From Actinomycetales bacterium (GTDB lineage Bacteria; Actinomycetota; Actinomycetes; Actinomycetales; Dermatophilaceae): DNA of 64,000 nucleotides. Numbering within the stretch: the first letter of the stretch is position 1; the number at the start of each line of letters is the position of its first letter. This document shows, one piece after another, positions 1-11,058 of the stretch. The notes under the pieces are model-generated. The model was not told the DNA's origin. It searched no databases and was given only the letters and a program-made list of their open reading frames with translations. The DNA lies in NCBI GenBank assembly GCA_002748155.1, contig PDRO01000003.1:142768-206767 (forward strand), written 5' to 3'. Made by a program: the position numbers and the translations under genes.

Positions 1-1490
<1,490 letters not shown>

Positions 1491-1625
1491 CCGGCCCCTC
1501 TGATCGAGCCGCGAGAAAGCGCTTGCCTGGTCATAAATCCCGTGACCGGCCAGCACCCGGGGTTGACTCGCCGCACTGGTGTGCAGTCTTGCGCAACGAC
1601 TGCGGCGGTGGGCCATAGTGGTCGG

Positions 1626-2669
1626 ATGAGCCAGGTTGACGGCGCCGAACGGGTGCGACCCATCGACTGGGAGCGGACACCGGCCGGCCCCGGCTGCATC
1701 CGGGTGCTCGACCAGACGTTGCTGCCTGGGCAGGAGCACTACCTGCGGATCGACTCGGTGGATGAGCTCATCGAGGCGATCCAGCGCCTGGCGGTGCGGG
1801 GTGCCCCGGCGCTCGGGGTGGCCGGGGCGATGGGTGTCGCCCTGGCGGCCGAGCGTCTCGACCCGCCGGCCGCCCGGGCGGCGGCCGGACGGCTCCGAGC
1901 TGCCCGGCCGACCGCAGTGAACCTGTCCCGCGGTGTCGATCTGGCCCTGGCCGCACTCGCCGACGGCCCGCAGGCCGTGGTGCAGGCCGCCCTACAGCTG
2001 CGGGACGACGAGCTGGCCGCCTCGGACGCGATGGCCCGGCGTGGCGCCGACGAGCTCTATCGCCGAGCCCAGCCCGGTGACCGGGCCGGTTATCGACTGC
2101 TCACCATCTGCAATACGGGCGCGCTGGCCACCGTCGAGCGTGGCACCGCCCTGGCCGCCATCGAGCAGGTCTGGCTGGACGGGCAGCTGACCCGGGTGAT
2201 CGCCTGCGAGACCCGGCCACTGTTGCAGGGGGCCCGGCTCACCGCCTGGGAGCTGACCCGGCTCGGCGTCCCGTTCGACCTGGCTGTCGACGGCGCGGCA
2301 CCGTCGTTGGTGCGCCGTGGCATGGTCGACGCGATCATGGTCGGCGCCGACCGGGTGGCGGCCAACGGCGACATCGTGAACAAGGTCGGTACTTTCTCGC
2401 TGGCCTTGGCCGCTCGACATGCCGGCATCCCGTTTGTCGTCGTCGCCCCGGAGTCGACCGTCGACCCGGCCACCCAGACCGGTGACGACATCGAGATCGA
2501 GGATCGCGGTCCCGGCGAAGTCGTGGCCTTCCACGGCATACCGATTGCACCAGCAGGGGCGTCCGCGATCAACCCGGCGTTCGATGCCACACCCGCCGAG
2601 CTGATCAGCGCGATCGTCACCGACGCCCGGGTCATCGACACCTCTCGGGGGCAGCGGGCCAATGGCTGA
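1626..2669 (+). CDS. mtnA: S-methyl-5-thioribose-1-phosphate isomerase
   Basis: Isomerises 5-methylthioribose-1-phosphate to methylthioribulose-1-phosphate in the methionine salvage pathway. The 347-residue protein has the MtnA landmarks: RGAPALG near residue 50, the catalytic cysteine in ICNTGAL (Cys162) and the catalytic aspartate in VGADRVAANGD (Asp242), matching Cys160/Asp240 known in the family. I chose ATG 1626 over a longer upstream reading because homology begins with the VRPIDW segment. It overlaps the next gene by 8 bases, so the two are co-transcribed. The partner encodes a class II aldolase-fold protein, which fits the next salvage step. Confidence 0.93.
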   Translation: MSQVDGAERVRPIDWERTPAGPGCIRVLDQTLLPGQEHYLRIDSVDELIEAIQRLAVRGAPALGVAGAMGVALAAERLDPPAARAAAGRLRAARPTAVNLSRGVDLALAALADGPQAVVQAALQLRDDELAASDAMARRGADELYRRAQPGDRAGYRLLTICNTGALATVERGTALAAIEQVWLDGQLTRVIACETRPLLQGARLTAWELTRLGVPFDLAVDGAAPSLVRRGMVDAIMVGADRVAANGDIVNKVGTFSLALAARHAGIPFVVVAPESTVDPATQTGDDIEIEDRGPGEVVAFHGIPIAPAGASAINPAFDATPAELISAIVTDARVIDTSRGQRANG

Positions 2670-3438
2670 GCACCGGCGCCGGCGGGACCACGATGCGAAG
2701 GGGCAAGCCCCACCGGATCGCAGTCGTGGGCCGAACAACGGCGATGAGTCCAGCGGCAACCGTGGGCCGCGCGATGACCGCGACCCCACCGCGAGCGCCG
2801 GACAACTCGGTGCCGAGTGGCGGGAGGCAGTCGAGGGCATGGCCCGGGTCGGACGGTATGCGGTGACGCAGCGGCTCGTGGTGGCCAGTGGCGGCAATCT
2901 CTCGGTCCGGGGCCGCGACCGGGGACGGTTCCTCATCACCGGGCGGGGGACCTTTCTCGACCGGCTCGGCGGATCGTCGTTCAGTGAGCTCACCATCGCC
3001 GGCCAGGTGCTCGCCGGGCCGGCACCGTCGACCGAGTGGCGCTTGCACGCGCGCACCTATGAGCGCCGGCCCGACATTGGTGCGATCGTGCACCTGCACC
3101 CGGCATACACGGTGTTGCTCGATGCCATCGGGCGACCGCTGCGGTTGCTCACCCTCGACCATGTCGCGTACGTCGGCGAGGTGGCACGGATCCCGTTCCT
3201 GCCCAACGGATCCGACGATCTGGCCGACGCGGCTGCCGCAGCAGCCGTGGGTTGCGACTGTGTCGTGCTCGCCCACCACGGTTGTTCCGCGCTCGGGGCC
3301 ACGCTCGAGGCGGCCTTCCGGGTAGCGGTGAACCTGGAGAGCGCAGCCGAAGCGACCTATCGGATGCTGCAACTCGGCGACACCGATACGGAGTTCCCCC
3401 GGCATCTGCGCGCGGACGCGATCCATCCAGACCGCTGA
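2662..3438 (+). CDS. Class II aldolase/adducin family protein (possible MtnB)
   Basis: A 258-residue class II aldolase/adducin-fold protein. After a low-complexity, charged N-terminus of about 50 residues come the fold's landmarks: SGGNLSVR (substrate phosphate loop), the zinc ligands in HLHPAYT, and AHHGCSALG with the third histidine. Adjacent mtnA, overlapping by 8 bases, suggests methylthioribulose-1-phosphate dehydratase (MtnB). The family also includes fuculose- and ribulose-phosphate aldolases, so the substrate is inferred from context only. The hydrophilic N-terminal extension is unusual; a later start is possible but no better-placed start codon was evident. Confidence 0.8.
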   Translation: MAEHRRRRDHDAKGQAPPDRSRGPNNGDESSGNRGPRDDRDPTASAGQLGAEWREAVEGMARVGRYAVTQRLVVASGGNLSVRGRDRGRFLITGRGTFLDRLGGSSFSELTIAGQVLAGPAPSTEWRLHARTYERRPDIGAIVHLHPAYTVLLDAIGRPLRLLTLDHVAYVGEVARIPFLPNGSDDLADAAAAAAVGCDCVVLAHHGCSALGATLEAAFRVAVNLESAAEATYRMLQLGDTDTEFPRHLRADAIHPDR

Positions 3439-3439
3439 C

Positions 3440-3473
3440 CGGGCAGGCGACGGCCCAGTGGCTCTTCTGCCCG
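3440..3473. terminator. Possible bidirectional terminator hairpin
   Basis: Perfect 7-base inverted repeat CGGGCAG/CTGCCCG with a 20-base loop, directly after the aldolase-family stop and facing the convergent TrpB2 gene. There is no T-tract, which is common for actinobacterial terminators. Confidence 0.3.
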
Positions 3474-3574
3474 ACCGGGTCGGCAGCCGGACGAGCCCGA
3501 TCCTTGCCGGACATCTTGCGGACAGCCAAGCAGGGTATGCCGCGGCACCGGCAGCGTCCCGGCAGCGGTGTCGG

Positions 3575-4966
3575 TCAGTTGCCGGGGATCTGCGGCAGAT
3601 GCGTCAGCGCTTCGGCGACCGCGTCGCGGATGTCGGCCTCGTCGTAAGAGTGGTCACTCATCGTGCCGTCCAGGTAGGCACCGTAGGCCGGCAGGTCGAG
3701 ATGTCCATGCCCGCACAACACGGTGAGGATGACCTTCTCCTCACCGGTCTCCTTGCACCGCCGGGCCTCGGCGATCGTCTCGGCGAGGGCATGCGTCGGC
3801 TCCGGTGCCGGGACGATGCCCTCCGTGCGGGCGAAGAGCACACCGGCCGCGAAGCACTCTTTCTGCTTCATGGCGACCGCCTCGATGAGCCCTTCCTCGT
3901 AGATGTGCGAAATCAGCGGACTCATGCCGTGATAGCGCAACCCGCCGGCGTGGATCGGGTCCGGGATGAAATCGTGCCCGAGGGTGTGCATCTTCATCAG
4001 CGGGGTCATACCGGCCGTGTCACCGAAGTCGTAGGCATACGTGCCGTGGGTCAACGACGGACAGGAAGCCGGCTCGACCGCCCGGATCACCGGCGACATC
4101 CGGCCGGCCAGCTTCTCACGCAGGAACGAGAACGCCAGGCCACCGAAGTTCGACCCGCCACCGGTGCAGGCGACGATGACATCGGGGGTTTCGCCGACCT
4201 TCTCCAACTGACGAAGCGCTTCCTCACCGATGATCGTCTGGTGCAACAACACGTGGTTGAGCACTGAGCCCAGCGCGTAGTTCGTCGTCGGGGACTGGGC
4301 TGCCACCTCCACGGCCTCGGAGATCGCGATGCCCAACGATCCCGGCGAGTCGGGGTGTTCGGCGAGGATGGCCCGGCCGGCCTCAGTCAGCTCGGACGGT
4401 GACGGGTGCACCGTGCCGCCGAAGGTCTCGATCAGCAACCGCCGGTAGGGCTTGGAGTCGTACGAGGCGCGCACTTGCCAGATCTCGCACTCAAGACCGT
4501 ATTGCGAGCAAGCAAAGGCCAGCGCCGCACCCCACTGCCCCGCACCGGTCTCGGTGGTGAGCTTCTGCACCCCCGCCTTCGCGTTGTAGAAGGCCTGCGG
4601 CACCGACGTGTTCGGCTTGTGGGAACCAGCCGGCGAGACACCTTCGTACTTGTAGTAGATCCTTGCCGGCGTATCCAGGGCGGCCTCGAGACGGCGCGCC
4701 CGATAGAGCGGTGCGGGCCGCCACAGCCGGTAGACGTCGAGCACTTCGTCCGGGATCGGGATGAACTGCTCGGCGCTCATCTCCTGACCGATCAACTCCA
4801 TCGGAAAGAGCGCCGCGAGATCGTCCGGACCGACCGGTGCACCGGTGGCCGGGTGCAGGTAGGGCGGCGGCGGAGTGGGCAGGTCGGCGAGGACGTTGTA
4901 CCAACGTGTCGGCATCTCGCTCTCGTCGAGCAGAACCTTCTGTTGCTTCCCACCGTCTCCGGCCAT
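3575..4966 (-). CDS. TrpB-like PLP-dependent enzyme (TrpB2 type)
   Basis: Pyridoxal-phosphate beta-replacement enzyme of the long TrpB2 class, related to the tryptophan synthase beta chain. It is 463 residues long with the family's extended N-terminus. The PLP lysine is in GSHKPN (Lys117) and the cofactor phosphate loop is [10 protein letters not shown]. The C-terminal part has CGHGHLD. I chose ATG 4966 because AAGGAGA lies about 10 bases upstream; an upstream in-frame ATG at 5008 has no such site. There is no trpA or other trp gene nearby. TrpB2 enzymes are thought to salvage indole or use O-phosphoserine; which applies here is unknown. Confidence 0.9.
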   Translation of the reverse strand: MAGDGGKQQKVLLDESEMPTRWYNVLADLPTPPPPYLHPATGAPVGPDDLAALFPMELIGQEMSAEQFIPIPDEVLDVYRLWRPAPLYRARRLEAALDTPARIYYKYEGVSPAGSHKPNTSVPQAFYNAKAGVQKLTTETGAGQWGAALAFACSQYGLECEIWQVRASYDSKPYRRLLIETFGGTVHPSPSELTEAGRAILAEHPDSPGSLGIAISEAVEVAAQSPTTNYALGSVLNHVLLHQTIIGEEALRQLEKVGETPDVIVACTGGGSNFGGLAFSFLREKLAGRMSPVIRAVEPASCPSLTHGTYAYDFGDTAGMTPLMKMHTLGHDFIPDPIHAGGLRYHGMSPLISHIYEEGLIEAVAMKQKECFAAGVLFARTEGIVPAPEPTHALAETIAEARRCKETGEEKVILTVLCGHGHLDLPAYGAYLDGTMSDHSYDEADIRDAVAEALTHLPQIPGN

Positions 4967-5085
4967 TGTCGCCGTCTCCTTCGTGTCGTCGCGCGGTCTC
5001 GCCCCCATCCTCGCGGGTCCCGGGGCTGTCGGCCAAGCGGGGCTGAGCGGACGCGGTCGACCGGACCCGGGGTTACCCTGCCAGG

Positions 5086-5907
5086 GTGACTCATCTACCG
5101 CATCCGGGACTGCGCGTCGAGCACGCCGGGCCCGTGCTCACCGTGACCCTGTGCAATCCCGATCGACTCAACGTCCAGGCTCCGACGATGTGGTCGGCCT
5201 TTGCCGAGCTGGGTGATTCGCTCCCGGAGCAGGTCCGGGTCGTGGTCTTCCGCGCCGAGGGGCCGTCCTTCTCCGCCGGGTTGGACCGTGGGATGTTCAC
5301 GTCACCGCCGAGCGTGCCGGGAGAGCCGGACCTGCTGGGGGCTGCCGCCCGCGGGCCCGCCGACGTCGCCGAGCTCATCGCCGGACTCCAGGAGGGGTTC
5401 GCGGTGTGGCGCCGGGTGTCACCGATTGTCGTCGCTGCCGTCCAGGGCCATGCCATCGGGGCCGGGATGCAGCTCGCGCTGGCTGCCGACCTACGGATCG
5501 TGGCCACCGACGTCCAACTCGCCTTGCGAGAAGTGTCCTTGGGGATCGTGCCCGATCTCGGTGGGACAGCCATCCTCACGCCACTGGTCGGATACAGCCG
5601 GGCCCTGGAGATCTGCGCCACCGGGCGGTTCGTCGGCGCCGAGGAAGCGGTCCGGATCGGTCTGGCCAACCTCGCTGTGCCCCTCGACGAGCTGGTCCCG
5701 GCCACCGATGACCTCGTCCAGGCGCTGCTCGCCACTCCGGCAGCCACTCTGCGAGCCCTCAAGCCGCTCCTCGTGCAAGCCACCTCGGCCGGATATGCCG
5801 ATCAGCTGCGGAACGAACGCGAAGCCCAGGGCCCGCTGCTGCACGGTCTGTCAGCTTTCGCAGCTGCCTCCCGCGCCAGCGGGTCGGAAGGATCCTCTGC
5901 TCAGTGA
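5086..5907 (+). CDS. Enoyl-CoA hydratase/isomerase family protein
   Basis: Crotonase-fold protein of 273 residues acting on acyl-CoA thioesters in the cytoplasm. The oxyanion-hole segments [10 protein letters not shown] and [14 protein letters not shown] are visible, followed by [13 protein letters not shown], where family members carry catalytic acid residues. Substrate cannot be predicted. The GTG start is preceded by TACCCT at 5074-5079, six bases away, so the message is probably leaderless. The stop overlaps the start of the ABC exporter gene (GTGA), indicating one operon. Confidence 0.88.
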   Translation: MTHLPHPGLRVEHAGPVLTVTLCNPDRLNVQAPTMWSAFAELGDSLPEQVRVVVFRAEGPSFSAGLDRGMFTSPPSVPGEPDLLGAAARGPADVAELIAGLQEGFAVWRRVSPIVVAAVQGHAIGAGMQLALAADLRIVATDVQLALREVSLGIVPDLGGTAILTPLVGYSRALEICATGRFVGAEEAVRIGLANLAVPLDELVPATDDLVQALLATPAATLRALKPLLVQATSAGYADQLRNEREAQGPLLHGLSAFAAASRASGSEGSSAQ

Positions 5908-7787
5908 GCCAGACGCCGTTCACGATGATGCGGCGCTTCGCCCGGGACCGATCGGTGCTCCAGGCCGAGCTCGCCCCTGGCACCTCCCGCCGGGTGTTGG
6001 CCTATGCCCGGCCGTATACCCGCTGGATCGTCGTCTTCTTGGCTCTGGTCGTCATGGAAGCCATGATCGTCGTCGCCGTGCCGCTGCTGCTCCGGGAGAT
6101 CGTCGACGCCGGGGTGGTGCCCGGCGATTCGGCCGTAGTGATCGGGCTCGCGTTCGTCGTCGCCGGCCTGGCGGTGCTCGATGCGGTGGTCGGGGTTGCC
6201 CGGCGCTGGTACTCCACCCGGATCGGCGAGAGTCTCACCTTCGACCTGCGCACTCAGGTCTTCGGACACGTGTTGCGTCAACCGGTCGCTTTCTTCACCC
6301 GCGCCCAGACCGGCTCACTGGTCAGTCGGCTCAATTCCGACATCATCGGCGCCCAGCAGGCTTTGACGACGGTGCTGTCCTCGTTCGTCAACAGTTTCGT
6401 GTCGCTCATGCTCATCATCGGCGCGATGCTCGCCCTGTCGTGGCAGCTCACGATCGGTGCGTTGCTGCTCGTGCCGGTCTTCCTCGTGCTGGCCAAGGTC
6501 ACCGGCCGCCGCTTGGCCGTGCTCACCGCCACCCAGATGGCTGCCAATGCCGAGTTGCAGTCCCGGATGACCGAACGGTTCAACGTCGCCGGGGCCTTGC
6601 TGGTCAAACTCTTCGGCACGCCCGATCGCGAGCAGAGTGAGTATGCCGAACGCGCCGGGGTCGTGCGGGACACGGCGATGAAGATCGCGATGAACCGCGC
6701 GATCTTCATCACGGCCCTTGCCCTGGTCGCGGCCTTGGCCACGGCGATGGTCTACGGATTCGGGGGTCTCATGGCCCTCGACGGCACCCTGACCATCGGC
6801 ACCCTGCTTGCCTTGGCTGCTCTGCTGGCCCGGCTCTACGGGCCGTTGACCTCCCTGTCCAACGTGCGGATCGACGTGATGACCGCACTGGTCTCGTTCG
6901 ACCGGGTCTTCGAAGTCCTGGATCTGCAACCGCTGGTGGCCGAGGCCGACCACCCGGTGCACGTGCCCGACGGACCGGTGCAGATCGACTTCGAGGCTGT
7001 CGGGTTCGCCTATCCGAGCGCTGACGAGGTGTCGTTGCGTTCCCTCGAGGCCACGACCAGCGGAGACCGTGCCGGAGGAGCCGAGGTGCTGCGCGACGTG
7101 ACCTTCACCGCACACCCGGGACAGTTGGTCGCCCTGGTCGGCCCGAGCGGCGCCGGCAAGACGACGGTCACTGCACTCGTGGCCCGCCTCTACGACCCGA
7201 CGTCCGGTGTCGTGCGGATCGGCGGGGTCGACCTGCGAGAGGCGAGCCTCGACTCGTTGCACTCGGTCGTCGGGATGGTCACTCAGGAGGCGCACCTATT
7301 CCACGACACCATCCGTGGCAACCTGGCCTATGCCAAACCGGATGCCTCCGAAGGCGAGATGCGTCAAGCGCTGGCTGCTGCGCAAGTGCTCACCCTGGTC
7401 GAAGCCCTGCCTGCCGGGCTGGACACGGTCGTCGGGGATCGGGGGCATCGGCTCTCCGGTGGCGAGAAGCAGCGTTTGGCGATCGCCCGGCTCTTGCTCA
7501 AGGAACCGCAGGTGGTCGTGCTGGACGAGGCGACCGCCCATCTGGACAGTGAGTCCGAGGTGGCGGTGCAACGGGCCCTCGACGCGGCTCTGGACGGGCG
7601 GACGGCGGTGGTCATCGCCCACCGGCTCTCGACCGTGCGCGGGGCCGACCAGATCCTCGTCGTCGACGGGGGCCGGATCGTCGATCGGGGCCGGCATGCC
7701 GAGCTGCTCGGCCGGGGCGGGCTGTATGCCGATCTCTACCGCACCCAGTACTTCGAGGACCAGGCTGCGGGGGAGCCACCGGACTGA
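5904..7787 (+). CDS. ABC transporter, fused permease and ATPase
   Basis: Half-transporter of 627 residues, probably an exporter that acts as a dimer. The N-terminal part has about six hydrophobic helices (roughly residues 35-330). The C-terminal nucleotide-binding domain carries Walker A GPSGAGKT (about residue 413), signature LSGGEKQR and Walker B VVLDEAT with the H-loop AHRLS. A charged insertion (about residues 375-390) precedes the nucleotide domain. It overlaps the enoyl-CoA hydratase by four bases. Substrate unknown. An internal start (MMRRFARD) is an alternative. Confidence 0.9.
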   Translation: MSQTPFTMMRRFARDRSVLQAELAPGTSRRVLAYARPYTRWIVVFLALVVMEAMIVVAVPLLLREIVDAGVVPGDSAVVIGLAFVVAGLAVLDAVVGVARRWYSTRIGESLTFDLRTQVFGHVLRQPVAFFTRAQTGSLVSRLNSDIIGAQQALTTVLSSFVNSFVSLMLIIGAMLALSWQLTIGALLLVPVFLVLAKVTGRRLAVLTATQMAANAELQSRMTERFNVAGALLVKLFGTPDREQSEYAERAGVVRDTAMKIAMNRAIFITALALVAALATAMVYGFGGLMALDGTLTIGTLLALAALLARLYGPLTSLSNVRIDVMTALVSFDRVFEVLDLQPLVAEADHPVHVPDGPVQIDFEAVGFAYPSADEVSLRSLEATTSGDRAGGAEVLRDVTFTAHPGQLVALVGPSGAGKTTVTALVARLYDPTSGVVRIGGVDLREASLDSLHSVVGMVTQEAHLFHDTIRGNLAYAKPDASEGEMRQALAAAQVLTLVEALPAGLDTVVGDRGHRLSGGEKQRLAIARLLLKEPQVVVLDEATAHLDSESEVAVQRALDAALDGRTAVVIAHRLSTVRGADQILVVDGGRIVDRGRHAELLGRGGLYADLYRTQYFEDQAAGEPPD

Positions 7788-7798
7788 CCCGACGGACT

Positions 7799-7830
7799 GA
7801 CCCGCGGACCGGGTGGCGTCGTCGCGGGTC
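7799..7830. terminator. Terminator hairpin between convergent genes
   Basis: Perfect 8-base inverted repeat GACCCGCG/CGCGGGTC with a 16-base loop fills the gap between the ABC exporter stop and the SURF1 stop, so it could end transcription from both sides. Confidence 0.5.
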
Positions 7831-8634
7831 TCAGCCGTCTTCCTCGTCCCAGATGCGCACTTTCTTCGGTTTCGGTGGGCGGTCCCGACGGGTGGCCTTG
7901 CCGGTCTGGGCGGGCCCGGGTCGAGACCGGTAGAGATAGACGACCAGGGCGATCCCGAGCCCAGCGGTGAGCCACCATTGCAGGGCGTAGGCGAAGTGTG
8001 GCCCCCGGTCGAGCGGCGGCGGTTCCAGCGGGGTGGGGCGCTCGGGGGTGCCGCCACCCGGCACCTGTTCCTGCTCGAGCACGAGGTATGCCGCGTAGAG
8101 GCTTTCGTCCACCTGGGCCTGGGCAGCGTCGATGTCGACACTGCCGAGCTGTCCGGCGGGAAGCCCTCCGGTGCGCTCCGGCTCGCCGGGTTTGAGCCAG
8201 CCCACGACAGTGACTTCACCGGTGGGTGCTGCCGGTGGCGTCGGGAGGTCGTCGGCGCTTGCCGAGGCCGGCAGCCAGCCGCGGTCCACGAGCAGGGTCG
8301 CACCGCCGTCGACGTCCAACGGCACGAGGATCTCGAAACCCAATACCCCGTCGAGGGTGCGGGCACGGACGTGAAACGTGGTGGCGGCATACTCGCCGGT
8401 CGTCGTGACCCGGGTCCAGACCTCGTCCTCGGCGAGGTGGCTCGACGTCGCGGGCAGGACTGAGGTCAGCGGGACCGGATCGTGGTGGTAGTTGGCTTCG
8501 ATGGCGTTGGCTCGGGCGTCCTTGTCCTCGTAGCGTGACCATTGCCAGGTGCCTAGCCAGTAGCACGCCACGCCGAAGACGACGGCGAAGGCGACCGCCC
8601 CGAGGATTCGTCGGGACAGCAGGGGCGAGGTCAC
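7831..8634 (-). CDS. SURF1 family cytochrome oxidase biogenesis protein
   Basis: SURF1-like membrane protein of 267 residues, expected to help assemble cytochrome c oxidase. One N-terminal hydrophobic helix (about residues 9-28) is followed by WLGTWQWSR, a typical SURF1 opening. The extracytoplasmic region contains VLVDRGWLP and ends in a second helix (about residues 218-236) before a basic cytoplasmic tail. The GTG start has TAGCGT six bases upstream (8641-8646, minus strand), suggesting a leaderless message. No oxidase genes lie nearby. Confidence 0.88.
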   Translation of the reverse strand: MTSPLLSRRILGAVAFAVVFGVACYWLGTWQWSRYEDKDARANAIEANYHHDPVPLTSVLPATSSHLAEDEVWTRVTTTGEYAATTFHVRARTLDGVLGFEILVPLDVDGGATLLVDRGWLPASASADDLPTPPAAPTGEVTVVGWLKPGEPERTGGLPAGQLGSVDIDAAQAQVDESLYAAYLVLEQEQVPGGGTPERPTPLEPPPLDRGPHFAYALQWWLTAGLGIALVVYLYRSRPGPAQTGKATRRDRPPKPKKVRIWDEEDG

Positions 8635-8766
8635 CCGCTCACGCTACCTGGGCCGACCCGCCGGCGAGTAACCGTTGTGCCGTGTGGGTTTCGCCGCCCA
8701 TCGAGGGCAGGAGCTGTCGGCGACCGCTGGTGGCGCGGGATCCGGTCAGGTGCGGGAGCGGGAGCT

Positions 8767-9105
8767 TCAGGGATGCTGCGGGTGGTGGATGGCGCCGGGG
8801 TGCGATCCAGCGGCCAGACCGTTCTCGGCATACTTGTCGGCGCCGGTGATCCGGCTACCCCAGCGGGGTCCCACGGCATTGGCCAGCACGACCGCGACGT
8901 AGGGCAGACCGACCGCCCCGAGGACGAAGAGCCAGCGGAGCCAGCCGTCCACGACGACCGCCAGGATGAAGCATGCGGTGCGCACCGCCATCGTGATCAG
9001 GTATCGGCGGATCCGCATGTCGGTGTCCTCGGCCAGCGACATGGGCGCGCTCGTGACCCGATGCACGACGACCAGCTTCTTGCGTCGTCTCGGTCTCAGC
9101 GGCAT
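8767..9105 (-). CDS. DUF3099 domain-containing membrane protein
   Basis: A 112-residue protein matching the actinobacterial DUF3099 family: a basic N-terminus, the segment VTSAPMSLAEDTDMRIRRYL, then two hydrophobic helices (about residues 39-55 and 58-76). Function unknown. TATCGT lies seven bases before the ATG (9113-9118), consistent with leaderless transcription. The gap to SURF1 (8635-8766) has no other gene-like content. Confidence 0.85.
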   Translation of the reverse strand: MPLRPRRRKKLVVVHRVTSAPMSLAEDTDMRIRRYLITMAVRTACFILAVVVDGWLRWLFVLGAVGLPYVAVVLANAVGPRWGSRITGADKYAENGLAAGSHPGAIHHPQHP

Positions 9106-9190
9106 GTTTCCAACGATACGTCTCGTGTCCGGCTCGGGCTACGCTGCGCGGGCGGCTGATGGTCCCGGGCCAGCTGACCGCCCCGTCGTG

Positions 9191-10381
9191 CTACTCGGCG
9201 TCGGCCTCCTCGACGTCCTCCCGGGTGACCCCGAGCAGGAAGAGGACCGCGTCGAGATAGGGCACCGAAACGGAGGTGTCGGCGCCGGCCTGGACCAGCG
9301 GCTTGGCGTTGAAGGCGATGCCCAGTCCGGCAGCAGCGAGCATGTCGAGGTCGTTGGCGCCGTCCCCGATGGCCACGGTCCGTGACTGTGGCAGGCCTAG
9401 GTCGGCGGCGAACCGGCGCAACGCCTTCGCCTTGGCAGCACGGTCGATGATCCCGCCGTCGATCCGCCCCGTGAGGCGGCCGTCGGCGATCTCGAGCCGG
9501 TTGGCGACCACCCGGTCGATGCCCAGGTCTGCCGCGATCGGCGTGACCACTTCGGCGAAGCCGCCGGACACGAGCGCCACGGTGTTGCCGAGCCGATGCA
9601 GGGTGCGCACCAGCGTGCGCGCCCCGGGGGTGAGCACGACGTGTGCCCGGACTCGATCGAGTGTTTCGGCTTCGAGACCTGCCAGCAAGGCGACCCGAGC
9701 GGTCAGCGATTCGCCGAAGTCGAGTTCGCCACGCATGGCTGCCTCCGTGATCGCGGTCACTTCGGCTTGATAGCCGGCGTGCGCGGCGAGCAGCTCGATG
9801 ACTTCCTGCTGGATGAGGGTCGAGTCGACGTCCATGACGACCAACCGGGAGCCGAGCCGGGCCAGTCCGGCGGGGGCGACCGCGATGTCTATCGGTCGTC
9901 GTGACGCGAAGGTGGCCAGTTCGGAGCGTAGCCGTGGCACGTCAGCGCCGGAGACGTCGAGCTCGACCGTGGTCACCGGGTATGCCGACAGCCGTCGGAT
10001 GCGGTCGATGTTCGCCCCGAGCCTGGCGATTCTCTCGGTCGCTGCACCGAGGTCACCGGCATCGAGTGGATTCCCGAGCACGACGACGTGGGCTCGGCCG
10101 GTGGGTCGGATGTGGCTGTCCCCGGTGCCGACACTGATCCGGGTGCGCATCCCGAGCGAGTCACCGGTATGCCGACCCGCTTGCGCCAATTCGTCGGCGC
10201 GACCTCGCGGGTCGAGCAGGGCAGAGAGGGTGAGGTGATCGCGGACCACAATCTGCTCGAGGTCGAGCACGTCCGCGCCGATCTGGGCGAGCCCGCCGAG
10301 CAGGGCACTGGTCACCCCCGGCCGGTCCTGGCCCGAAACGGTGATCCGTAGGGTGCTCGGCTCCGATGCGGGCTGACTCAC
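9191..10381 (-). CDS. serB: Phosphoserine phosphatase with N-terminal ACT region
   Basis: Hydrolyses phosphoserine in the last step of serine synthesis. The 396-residue protein is the long SerB form. ACT-like regulatory segments occupy about residues 10-80 and 97-165. The HAD phosphatase domain follows with the nucleophile motif DVDSTL (Asp184, Asp186), VSGGF for motif II and GDGANDLDML for motif IV. The GTG start has TAGCCT six bases upstream (10388-10393, minus strand). The gene stands alone. HAD motifs are complete, so it should be active. Confidence 0.93.
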   Translation of the reverse strand: MSQPASEPSTLRITVSGQDRPGVTSALLGGLAQIGADVLDLEQIVVRDHLTLSALLDPRGRADELAQAGRHTGDSLGMRTRISVGTGDSHIRPTGRAHVVVLGNPLDAGDLGAATERIARLGANIDRIRRLSAYPVTTVELDVSGADVPRLRSELATFASRRPIDIAVAPAGLARLGSRLVVMDVDSTLIQQEVIELLAAHAGYQAEVTAITEAAMRGELDFGESLTARVALLAGLEAETLDRVRAHVVLTPGARTLVRTLHRLGNTVALVSGGFAEVVTPIAADLGIDRVVANRLEIADGRLTGRIDGGIIDRAAKAKALRRFAADLGLPQSRTVAIGDGANDLDMLAAAGLGIAFNAKPLVQAGADTSVSVPYLDAVLFLLGVTREDVEEADAE

Positions 10382-10463
10382 GCCATCAGGCTAGTCGGAC
10401 ACACGGCGACGCTTGTTGTGAATAACTCTGTGCTCGTTGGCGCAACCCGGGCAGAATCGGGTC

Positions 10464-11009
10464 ATGAGTCTCGATGTGCAGCGCTACCAGATGGCAGGAT
10501 TCGGAGGCAAGGACGCGCAGCAGCCCCGGTTGGCTCGACGACGGCTCCGTTGGCAGCGCTACGACCCGCGTAGCGCAGCGACACGACGCCAGGTGGCGGG
10601 GTTGGCCCTGATCCTGGCTTGGGTGGCGGCATTGATGCCGGTGGATGAGCGTCCGATAGTCACGACGATGTGGATCATGGTCAACGAACCAGGGCCATGG
10701 GTGGGTCGGGTGGTTTTCGTCCTCCCGGTGCTCGGGATCCTGATCGGCCATCCACGGATCCGACCAGGATGGCTGCGGGATTCCGGCTCGGTATTCATCG
10801 TCATCGCTGCCGGACTCGTCGTCGTCAAAGGGGTCGTGCTACCCAGCTTGATCGATATGCCGCTGCGTCCCCAGGGCCACCTGTCCTGGGGTCTGCTGCC
10901 CGTGGTCGTCAGCCTGCTCTGGGCGGCATGGCTGTTGCGCGCCGGGCCGCCTCCGGAGGCGCAGCCCGAGTCTACGAGTCACGATCACGACGACCAGACC
11001 ACCGGCTGA
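10464..11009 (+). CDS. Hypothetical four-helix membrane protein
   Basis: A 181-residue protein I do not recognise. A basic N-terminus of about 45 residues is followed by four hydrophobic stretches (roughly residues 48-64, 82-99, 109-128 and 141-158) and a hydrophilic His/Asp-rich tail. ATG 10464 is chosen; a TTG at 10437 would add nine residues. It is transcribed alone, divergent from serB and convergent with glgC. Confidence 0.6.
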   Translation: MSLDVQRYQMAGFGGKDAQQPRLARRRLRWQRYDPRSAATRRQVAGLALILAWVAALMPVDERPIVTTMWIMVNEPGPWVGRVVFVLPVLGILIGHPRIRPGWLRDSGSVFIVIAAGLVVVKGVVLPSLIDMPLRPQGHLSWGLLPVVVSLLWAAWLLRAGPPPEAQPESTSHDHDDQTTG

Positions 11010-11034
11010 TCGGTCGCGACCACCCGTCCGTCGG

Positions 11035-11049
11035 GTCGACTGAGTCGAC
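11035..11049. terminator. Small inverted repeat between convergent genes
   Basis: GTCGACT-G-AGTCGAC is a perfect short palindrome in the 49-base gap between the membrane protein stop and the glgC stop. As a hairpin it would have a GTCGA/TCGAC stem and five-base loop, weak for a terminator. Confidence 0.3.
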
Positions 11050-11058
11050 TGTGAGTCG

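Noticed and set aside
1491..1625. Riboswitch before mtnA
   Set aside because: The gap has a TTGACT and some GC-rich stems but no recognisable SAM-type aptamer.
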